Source of the DNA: Flavisolibacter tropicus
GTDB taxonomy: Bacteria; Bacteroidota; Bacteroidia; Chitinophagales; Chitinophagaceae
Length of the DNA stretch: 64,000 nt
NCBI RefSeq assembly: GCF_001644645.1
Contig: NZ_CP011390.1
Span: 3,406,001-3,470,000, forward strand
Reading direction: 5' to 3'
Shown: piece by piece, positions 25,601 to 31,875 of the stretch
How positions within the stretch are numbered: the stretch's first letter is position 1
Layout: every line of letters starts with the position of its first letter
Notes under the pieces: model-generated
Told to the model about the DNA's origin: nothing
What the model saw: the letters and a program-made list of their open reading frames with translations, nothing else
Databases searched by the model: none
Position numbers and translations under genes: made by a program

Positions 25601-28493
25601 AAGGCAGTTTATTTATGACTCTCTTTATAAGGTATTCACAAGTTTCTTATTTGGCAGGTTGTTTTATAGTATTGAAGCTTCCGGCTTAGGCCATGCTAAA
25701 CTTCAATACTACAACACCACGATTCCCAGTATTTCTCAGGAAGCCTACGAAAATATAGTTGACTCCTTTGTTAGAATCCTGGGTGATAATTTCAAGCACA
25801 ACAAAGCGGAGTCAGACTGGGTTATTTCTCCGATAAAAGGCTTCGAGAATATTTCAAAGAAACGACCTGAAAGAAAATACATTGCAAAAGTTGCCGAGTA
25901 CTGGAAGGTTGATGAACTTGAGCTAGGAAAAAACATATGGACAAACCTTCGGCAGAACGGCCACCTAGATGGACAGCTGGTTATTGAGAACTTGAGGGTT
26001 AAGTTCTCTAATCCAAGCGATTTAGCATGGGTATGTGAAAGATGTTCTACTGTTCATTTACATAATTCAGGAAATATTTGCAAACTGTGCTTTCATGAAC
26101 TAACCAACGCTGGTCAGACAACTGCTAGTGAAATTAGCAACAAGAACTTCACTGTCAAGGATATTAATGACAACAAGGAGATACAGCGGTTCCGTTGCGA
26201 AGAGCTGACTGGTCAAACAGGAAACCAGCTAGAAAGACAACGTTATTTTAAAAATATAATTACCGGTAATAACCCTGAGCTTAAGGCAATCGACTTGCTA
26301 AGTGTAACCACAACACTAGAAGTAGGTATTGATATTGGTTCTTTGCAGTCGATCTACCAAGGAAACATGCCACCAATGCGCTTTAATTACCAACAACGGG
26401 TTGGCCGCGCCGGCCGTGCTGGTCAGGCTTACAGTATTGCGCTAACTTTTTGTAGGGGAAGAAGCCACGATGAATTCTTTTTTAGACATCCCTACCGAAT
26501 GACTGGAGATCTTTCACCTGTACCCTTCCTAAGCCAAAAGCAACCCCAGATTCTTTACAGAATGGTTGTGAAGGGAATCTTTCAAAGGTATTTCAGGGTT
26601 GTGAGGCCTGGGTTTAGCGGGAGTGTACATGGAGAATTTGGAACTGTCTCACTTTACAAGGAGAATAGCGCTAGTTACCAAGAGTTATTCACGTGGCTCT
26701 CGAATGAGACGAACTGGGAAGAAGTATTTAATTCCTTTACCTACAAACTATATTTTAAAAATGAGATTGTTGATGATTTTGCAATAACAGATTTCAAAAG
26801 CTGGCTCCTCAACGACTTTAAGGCCAAATTTGATGCGATGCTTAACGAGCCAGTAACGCCTGACCTTGCAGAAGCTATGTCAGAAGCTGGTTTACTTCCA
26901 ATGATGGGAATGCCAACTAGAATTAGAAACCTTATAACTGGTTTTGAGAAGGATGGCAATAACACTTATAGCCCAATGATAATTGACAGACCTCTTGATA
27001 TGGCTATTTATGAATTCGCACCAGGAAGTCAAAAAACTAAAGACAAAAACATATACACAAGCATCGGTATTACCCCTGAAATAACTTCTATAGAAAAAGA
27101 TTTTCGCCAAGGTGGCAAGTGGGTTGTAAAGACTTTCCTAGAGGAAGCTTTCCCTAAACCAAAATGGGTAGTGCTTGACCAGAAGAAAAATATTATCAGG
27201 ACTATTGACTATGATGGGCAAGATAATATTGATGGATTAACTCCTAACGAGAAAGCTCATCTTGTAATTACTCCGAATGCATTCCGAACTGATTGGCACC
27301 CCAAGCCGCAGGATAGACAGGTAGATCAAGATATCTCAACTTCGAAACCGCTTATATTTTCTGAAGTGGCTTCGCGAAATCCTATTAGTATAGATAATTT
27401 TAGAGTTTCTTTATCTGAACAAGATTACACCTGGCGGTTAAATACAAATGGAAATAATGATGGTTTCTTGTTAAAGGAAATGCGTTCCCAGGCAAATGAA
27501 ACAAGAGCGGCAATTGGAGCGCAATTCTTTGACATGACCCTAGAAGAAATGCTTGGCGAGCATGGCTTTCGAAAAGCTATTACAGATCCACATTTACAAA
27601 GTGTATTAGGTGGTGGGAGACCGGGAGGAAGAAGGTATGTCCTTGGAGCTAGAAAGGTGACAAACGTATTTAGTTTATCTCCAGTCAGTTTAAATGAGCA
27701 GTTGGATATAGATCCCTTTAGTAATGATGAAGCAAAAAGAACGGCATCGAAAGGAGCATTCTACTCTGCTGCATTTTTACTTCAAAGAACATTAGCAGAC
27801 GAACTTGACATTTCACCAGAAGAAGTGGAGATAGCTGCGATTGTTGAAGAGGAGCTGGAAGATGGCACGGACCGTTCAACAGCACGAATCGTATTAGCCG
27901 ATGAGCTTCCTAATGGATCTGGCTTTGTAAAATACTTAAGTGACAATATTGGAAGCTTTTTGATTAAGTGTACTGACCCAGCAAAAGAAGACACTTACAC
28001 GAGTTCATTTATTAACGATGAACATGCTAAAAAATGTAAAGATGCTTCATACGACGACTTAAAAACTTATAGGAATCTTACATACCATGGAATACTCGAT
28101 TGGCGGTTAGCAGTCGCTCTACTTCGAATCTTAAGAAATCCAAACTATATGGTAGGACTTGATGATAATTGGGGCCACATAGAAATTAAAGATTGGAAGG
28201 AAGACGCAAAGGAATTAGCCGAACAATTTCTATTAACACTTGAAGGTGGTAAGTTAAATATAATAGATGGTGCTATTCCTGTAATTACCATTGAACAGTT
28301 TAATATCGTTATTGTTCATCCTTACTGGAACACCGTTGGACAACATGCTCCAAGTGACAACATTCTTACAAAAGCATTAGCTCAACTAGGAGCGCCAGAA
28401 AATGTATTCATGATTGATACATTCAACTTGCGCAGAAGGCAGGGTTGGTGTTATAAAAAATTCTTTGACTGGGTAAGTACAACATGGGGGTAA
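22644..28493 (+). CDS. giant DEAD-family helicase with DUF1998 domain, Druantia DruE-like
   Basis: 1949 aa. Helicase motifs: Walker A SGTGSGKTES (about 118-127), IIYPMNALVEDQL (Ia), DILVTNFSMLSIML, DELH (about 385-388), LSSSASIE (III), TTTLEVGIDIG, and QRVGRAGRAGQ (about 1250-1260). Four-Cys elements lie at YCENCGQ (about 657), CPNCLQ (about 773) and CERC...CKLC (about 1131-1150). A DUF1998/MZB-like region (SAAFLLQRTLADEL... ADELPNGSGFVKYL) spans about 1705-1780, and about 150 more residues follow. Length of 1.8-2.1 kaa with C-terminal DUF1998 is the signature of DruE, the common gene of Druantia systems. DISARM DrmA and YprA-type proteins are shorter relatives. It overlaps both neighbours by 8 and 10 bases. 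The likely role is an ATP-driven motor on invading DNA. Confidence 0.85.
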   Translation: MFDPIGNFEKIKDGYVSYIETAFGTRFDELNQKRKELLEKDGVLYRQPWAEPMLDYKRSGRTIKSLQTSDCPTLSQEDLDLFKGFVSAGMFIKDIQLYKHQYLMLQKALAGNHCVITSGTGSGKTESFLLPLFAYLLKDLRRYKSTKEVVNPKGPHSPGIGHNRGIEIVGTRGVLSSTAAQRPQPSRPAAVRAMIIYPMNALVEDQLTRLRGALDSDAIRDYVGKELNGNRLFFGRYNSETPVSGKLEKINNEGEIEPNKSTWDRLADQLGKVNENWQDVEVYINEEKRKHEQEGTIFSQSKINEIKASFPRLDGAELRSRFDIQQTPPDILVTNFSMLSIMLMRNIDSPIIEKTKQWLHCENEGLSAKAIEEERPNRIFHLIIDELHLYRGTSGTEIAYLVRMLYHRLGLNPNSKQLRILSSSASIEGEEGSQMFEDSQSFLKGFFGLSKNMEIVKGDVEIMDKPGDYNEAVYVPIKPFYSLYDVAHSVNLEEPETEHDALFESVASELGTFEGSCGLEKLLNALNDDKLNYKLLQAFKHGNRFRAMPVFNSSENEIDEFVSIARKLFGPLADNELKKAIRGLFFGRGLFELKENKEVLKVQPKMPRFRMHFFVRNVEGMWCTLDNAQGISQDLNKNPYKELFEQSLISKNGERVFESLYCENCGQAFAGGTKIKYDEEAFDYELITSPPEIEKIPEHSQSVLVEKKASNEYLVFWPKVLNNSTVDDKWQVRYLCLKTGRLYYNDNNDLSRVKGLLYKGDPSDEPGSALPHTCPNCLQDYSGRKTRKSPLRGFRTGFGKTNQVLAKELFISLDDSKDRPRKLIAFSDSREEAARFSNDVEKENFAQLVKDFFFRKKGLVQTRLAFLNAVRDRNTNEAKRLMEAIGRNASEVLQAFNDISSAIPVDENKSRKLLEEVEKEIIAIESILEGIVQDLVKLKMNPAGPNASVQMFKFQDKEIDWKAWFDWDKSTINPEIFTSPNDQKDLRQFIYDSLYKVFTSFLFGRLFYSIEASGLGHAKLQYYNTTIPSISQEAYENIVDSFVRILGDNFKHNKAESDWVISPIKGFENISKKRPERKYIAKVAEYWKVDELELGKNIWTNLRQNGHLDGQLVIENLRVKFSNPSDLAWVCERCSTVHLHNSGNICKLCFHELTNAGQTTASEISNKNFTVKDINDNKEIQRFRCEELTGQTGNQLERQRYFKNIITGNNPELKAIDLLSVTTTLEVGIDIGSLQSIYQGNMPPMRFNYQQRVGRAGRAGQAYSIALTFCRGRSHDEFFFRHPYRMTGDLSPVPFLSQKQPQILYRMVVKGIFQRYFRVVRPGFSGSVHGEFGTVSLYKENSASYQELFTWLSNETNWEEVFNSFTYKLYFKNEIVDDFAITDFKSWLLNDFKAKFDAMLNEPVTPDLAEAMSEAGLLPMMGMPTRIRNLITGFEKDGNNTYSPMIIDRPLDMAIYEFAPGSQKTKDKNIYTSIGITPEITSIEKDFRQGGKWVVKTFLEEAFPKPKWVVLDQKKNIIRTIDYDGQDNIDGLTPNEKAHLVITPNAFRTDWHPKPQDRQVDQDISTSKPLIFSEVASRNPISIDNFRVSLSEQDYTWRLNTNGNNDGFLLKEMRSQANETRAAIGAQFFDMTLEEMLGEHGFRKAITDPHLQSVLGGGRPGGRRYVLGARKVTNVFSLSPVSLNEQLDIDPFSNDEAKRTASKGAFYSAAFLLQRTLADELDISPEEVEIAAIVEEELEDGTDRSTARIVLADELPNGSGFVKYLSDNIGSFLIKCTDPAKEDTYTSSFINDEHAKKCKDASYDDLKTYRNLTYHGILDWRLAVALLRILRNPNYMVGLDDNWGHIEIKDWKEDAKELAEQFLLTLEGGKLNIIDGAIPVITIEQFNIVIVHPYWNTVGQHAPSDNILTKALAQLGAPENVFMIDTFNLRRRQGWCYKKFFDWVSTTWG

Positions 28494-29560
28494 GCACAAT
28501 CAATAAAATAACCAGCATCAGCCCGAGCCAAGTTCAAATACTTAAGGATTGCGCCTTGAGATTAGTCTTTCAAAAGTCATTGAAGGACACATGTTACTTC
28601 CCAACAAGTCCATCTAGCTTGTTGGGAAGTATTATTCATAAGATATTGGAGCTTTCAAACAAAAGGGAAGTTGATGCTTCTACATTTGAAGAACAGTGGG
28701 AGGCTACCTTTGTCCAGGCTGAAAAAGATTATTTTAAGAACCCTTATAATAAGCAGTTCGCCAACTTGAAGTACTGGCTTCCTTTTTACTCAGTTAAAAA
28801 AGAAATAACTCGACTTAGAATTGCAAAGCTTCCCGCGACAAAGTTGAACAACCAAGTTTTCCATACCGGGAAACATAACAGCTATTCACAAGCAGAAGAG
28901 TCGATTAACTACCAGTTTTTAACTGGGGTGCCAGATTTGATTGAGTATAAGAAGGGGAAAGTTTATATAACAGATTACAAGACTGGGCCTATATATACTT
29001 GCAAAAATGGGAAGATCAAGGGAATAAAAAGAGAATACGAAGAACAATTAAAAACGTATGGCTTAATTATAAAAAAGCGAGAAGGAATTAAAGCAGAAAA
29101 TATCATTTTATCCCTTGAGAATGTTTCCAGCGGCGAAATAGAAAAAAGAACATTCAAAGAAGATGAATATGAAGGACATTTTGCAGATTTAAAAAGCCGC
29201 ATTGAGGTAGTGAACCGGCATGTTGATACAGGTACACATCAGGCTTTAGGAAATCCAGGAACTCCGGCTTGCAAGAATTGCCAGTTCCGCCCAATTTGTT
29301 CCAAATATGCAGTATGGTTAAAGACAAGTTTAGAAAATTCTATCGACCTATATATGGAGTACGCTGACCTACTTCAACAAAGTGGAGGGTACTGCCTTAA
29401 GACTCGTGAAGGAAGCGCCGTTATGAATATCCCTAACAGTGTAATAAATCAGGTAAAAGACTGTCTTAATGAGGGCTTTTTTATTTATAACCTCTCTCAG
29501 TCTAAAAATGATCCAAAGCACTATTATTGGACTCGCTATTCTGCACTTTATAAGGCTTAG
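28484..29560 (+). CDS. Cas4/AddB-like PD-(D/E)XK nuclease with 4-Cys Fe-S motif
   Basis: 358 aa; the ATG overlaps the helicase stop by 10 bases. RecB-family nuclease signatures are complete: SPSQVQILKDCALRLVF (first Cys, about 22), LLGSIIHKILE (the G...H motif), GVPDLIE (about 148-154, metal Asp) and YITDYKTGP (catalytic Asp-x-Lys, about 163-171). The C-terminal ACKNCQFRPICSKY supplies three more Cys (spacing 2 and 5). Together with the first Cys this predicts a 4Fe-4S cluster, as in Cas4 and AddB. Such nucleases cut DNA ends. No Cas genes or CRISPR array are nearby. A dedicated nuclease of this class is not part of the canonical Druantia gene sets I know. Confidence 0.85.
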   Translation: MGVSTINKITSISPSQVQILKDCALRLVFQKSLKDTCYFPTSPSSLLGSIIHKILELSNKREVDASTFEEQWEATFVQAEKDYFKNPYNKQFANLKYWLPFYSVKKEITRLRIAKLPATKLNNQVFHTGKHNSYSQAEESINYQFLTGVPDLIEYKKGKVYITDYKTGPIYTCKNGKIKGIKREYEEQLKTYGLIIKKREGIKAENIILSLENVSSGEIEKRTFKEDEYEGHFADLKSRIEVVNRHVDTGTHQALGNPGTPACKNCQFRPICSKYAVWLKTSLENSIDLYMEYADLLQQSGGYCLKTREGSAVMNIPNSVINQVKDCLNEGFFIYNLSQSKNDPKHYYWTRYSALYKA

Positions 29561-30208
29561 TTAAGTTGTTAAACACTTAAAGGGAAAAAGAGTTTATTTG
29601 GAAATTATAAAACAAGTCAATAACTAGTTAAACTAGGCCTGTCACAAATAATCAAATCATAGTTCGCTGGTCCCAGCCCACTAGTTGGAGCCTTCTTACA
29701 CTCACTTGCATTGAATCTTTATAGTATTGGACATAAAACACCAAATAGGGAGGCTACATATTAATGTTCCCAATAATAAACTCCCGTTTTTTAAACGAAA
29801 ACACCTAGCCGCATTAAGGTCTAACGTGCCCAAACGTGCCCAGTTATTCCCAAACGTGCCGAAAAGTGCCCAAACGTGCCTTTTCGTGCCATTTTGTGCC
29901 CAAACGTTCCCAAACGTGCCCAAACAGGGAAGTGCCGTTTTTGAGCCATGGTATGTTTGCACTGTCAATATCACTGAAACGGTTAAGCGCTGAAGATCTG
30001 GATCATCCGCGAAGTGAAAGAGACAAATTCCGAAGAACAAATTCCAAAGGATAAAAAAACAAATTCCAAGGAATGAGGTCCAAGGAACAGAAACTAAACT
30101 TTAAAAAAAATCACATTTTAAAAACCAGGGGAAGGGGCTAATAGCCAACCATACATGCATGCTGTGTGCGCTGGTGCCCGCTTCTTCCCCTACTAAAAAA
30201 AATTAATT
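29561..30208. other. gene-free right edge of the island
   Basis: It contains a hairpin-like segment related to 39401-39450 (29651-29700), the 10-bp tandem array at 29821-29930, and an attccaaaggataaaaaaac / attccaaggaatgaggtcca doublet near 30040-30080. No credible gene is present: an 88-codon plus-strand frame at 29727-29993 merely reads through the array. Base composition shifts from AT-rich to host-like across this stretch. Confidence 0.55.
29821..29930. repeat. 11-unit tandem array with exact 10-bp period
   Basis: Consensus CAAACGTGCC, with the units running in perfect 10-base register from 29821. Most end in GTGCC; variants include TTTTCGTGCC, ATTTTGTGCC, CAGTTATTCC and CAAACGTTCC. It starts about 260 bases beyond the last island gene. 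The units have no spacers, so it is not CRISPR. The register is maintained despite base changes, which points to a spacing constraint or recent slippage. Confidence 0.9.
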
Positions 30209-30964
30209 ATGCCTAAGTATAAAGGACTATTTAAAGCGAGCGAAGGCTCTATTGGAGATGTAACGTTTGCCAAAGGCAAGGACGGCTACCAGATGCGGGA
30301 AAAGAATGAAGTATCGGCCGAAGCTATAGCCACCGCCCCCAGCTATCAACGTACCCGTGAAAACATGGCCGAGTTTAGCCACGCCGGTAAGTCCGGCCGA
30401 CTGCTACGCCACGCCCTGCGCCCGCTGTTGCAAAACGCCAAGGACCGCCTTGTGACCTCGCGCCTAACCCAGACCATGCGGGCGGTGATCAAAAGCGATA
30501 CCGTGAATGTGCGTGGTGAGCGCCGGGTAATGGATGGCAACATGAACCTGCTAAATGGGTTTGACTTTAATGTGAACGCCGACCTGGCCCTAAACCTAGC
30601 GGTAGCGTATACCTCTACCATCAGCCGGGCCACCGGAACCATGACTTTTGATGTGCCGAGCCGAGTACCTACTGATGCAGTGAAAGTGCCACTGGGCACT
30701 ACGCATTACCAAATAGTATGTGGCGGTGTGGCCGCGGACTTTAACGAGGAGACCTGCACGACCGATATCAAACAGTCGGCCTACCTGCCCTGGACAACGG
30801 CTACGGCGCCGTCGCTGAGCCTGAGTGTGAGTGTACCGCCCGCCAGCACGCTGCCGCTGTTCCTGGTAGCCGGGCTGCTGTTTTACCAAGAGGTAAACGG
30901 TGTGTACTATGCGCTGAAAAGCGCGACGCATAATGCGTTGAGTATTGTTGAGATCGATAGCTAA
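30209..30964 (+). CDS. DUF6266-like protein
   Basis: 251 aa from ATG 30209, in typical family form. The N-terminus is MPKYKGLFKASEGSIGDVTFAKGKDGYQMREK. The QRTRENMAEFSHAGKSGRLLRHALRPLLQ block is at about 50-78, and MRAVIKSDTVNVRGERRVMDG follows. The C-terminal half is beta-rich and hydrophobic (SLSLSVSVPPASTLPLFLVAGLLFY). Function unknown; these small proteins are often multicopy in Bacteroidota. GC-richer codon use than the island shows it belongs to the host side. It is related to, but more canonical than, the gene at 8219-8938. Confidence 0.75.
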   Translation: MPKYKGLFKASEGSIGDVTFAKGKDGYQMREKNEVSAEAIATAPSYQRTRENMAEFSHAGKSGRLLRHALRPLLQNAKDRLVTSRLTQTMRAVIKSDTVNVRGERRVMDGNMNLLNGFDFNVNADLALNLAVAYTSTISRATGTMTFDVPSRVPTDAVKVPLGTTHYQIVCGGVAADFNEETCTTDIKQSAYLPWTTATAPSLSLSVSVPPASTLPLFLVAGLLFYQEVNGVYYALKSATHNALSIVEIDS

Positions 30965-31796
30965 GTATAGCCGCGAGCTATGAGCTATGAGCTTCGAGCA
31001 GAGCGCGCCAGGGCGCGGAGAGGGAGGAACCACGGAGGCGCGGGGACAGGGAGGGGCACAGAGGAAAGGAGGGGAATTAGCTGATTAGCTAATGTGCCAA
31101 TTAGCTGATGAAGAAAGAAGAATGGCGGAAGTGGGGATGGAGGATGGCTGATTTAGGTTGACAGGTTGAGAAGTTGAAAAGTTGACAGGGAGTGGCCCGC
31201 AGATGGCGCAGAGACGCGGAGAGAAGGTTTCGCACAGAGCTAAGGAGAAAAGGAGGATCGCGGGTTAGTGGGATTTAGAATGGATTAGCAGGATTACGAG
31301 ATTGCAGAAAGATGATTCCTTGTAGTTCAATATGGTTGTTTTAGCCATTGTTAGGACCGCCCTTTTACAGGTAGACTGTAGGGGCGGTTTCTATTTAACT
31401 GGGGATTGTAGGGGTGAGAGGGAAGCTGCAAGCTGCACGCTGCACGCTACAAGCTAAACAGCCGAGGGAAAGGAATATTGAACAAGGAACAAGGAAGAAA
31501 GAATGATGAAGGGAGGGAATGTTCAATGATCAATTTTCAATTTTCAATGGAGAGAGAAGAGTTGACAGGTTAACAAGTTGAAACGTTGACTAGGGAAAGG
31601 AATATTGAACAAGGAACAAGGAAGGAAGAATGATGAAGGAATTTGGAATTAGGGATTTGGAATTGGGGAAGGAAGAAAGAAGGAATGTTCAATGCTCAAT
31701 TTTCAATGTTCAATATTCAATGAGGGAGAAGGGAAAAGTGAGTGGTGAGTGGTGAGTGGTGAGTAGGCTAACGCACAAAAGATCAAATACTCTTAT
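30965..31796. repeat. long gene-free stretch with double repeat mosaic
   Basis: Modules in order: gagctatgagctatgagctt-type (about 30974), gagagggaggaaccacggag (about 31017-31036), gattagctaatgtgccaatt, ttgacaggttgagaagttga, a possible hairpin at 31351-31390, and gctgcaagctgcacgctgca followed by aaacagccgaggg. Then gaacaaggaacaaggaagaa, TTCAAT heptads and a second copy of nearly the whole set (31560-31765) ending in gagtggtgagtggtgagtgg. This duplicated mosaic is the longest in the window. Confidence 0.65.
31346..31396 (+). terminator. possible Rho-independent terminator
   Basis: GGACCGCCC near 31351 can pair with GGGGCGGTT near 31380, followed by TCTATTT. The loop is long and the T-run is interrupted. 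It lies about 390 bases after the DUF6266-like gene, inside mosaic sequence. Confidence 0.4.
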
Positions 31797-31830
31797 AAAA
31801 AAGCAGAAACGGTATTGTTTCTGCTTTTTT
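31797..31830. terminator. bidirectional terminator, AAGCAGAAAC type
   Basis: AAAAGCAGAAAC pairs with GTTTCTGCTTTT around GGTATT, with A-run before and T-run after. It lies 46 bases beyond the stop of the minus-strand gene 31876-34458 and can serve it. The stem is the same as that of the tRNA terminator at 39914-39944. Confidence 0.8.
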
Positions 31831-31875
31831 GTTGAAGGCTTGGATCGAGCCCAGGCTAGCCCAGGTACCCACCCA

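Larger units (their letters stand above)
9871..29560. other. defence island (two operons plus two DNA glycosylases)
   Basis: This block is visibly AT-richer than the sequence on either side. It contains only DNA-modification, DNA-repair, helicase and nuclease-type genes, and it lacks the repeat mosaics found in nearly every host gap. The adjacent genes on both sides (8219-8938 and 30209-30964) are DUF6266-like relatives. No integrase, transposase, tRNA junction or direct repeat pair that would define attachment sites is visible. I infer horizontal acquisition, with the exact ends unresolved within about 9.6-9.87 and 29.56-30.2 kb. Confidence 0.75.

Noticed and set aside
19916..29560. DISARM system
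   Set aside because: A DUF1998 helicase is present, but there is no DrmB, no PLD-type DrmC, and the helicase is much longer than DrmA. The methylase sits in a different operon.
19916..29560. Dpd 7-deazaguanine system
   Set aside because: No DpdA-like tRNA-guanine transglycosylase or queuosine-precursor genes are in the window.
29821..29930. Possible CRISPR array
   Set aside because: Units are 10 bases with no spacers, and no cas genes are present apart from a Cas4-like nuclease that belongs to the helicase operon.
29727..29993. 88-codon plus-strand reading frame and its 112-codon minus-strand counterpart
   Set aside because: Both only read through the 10-bp array and lack ribosome sites.
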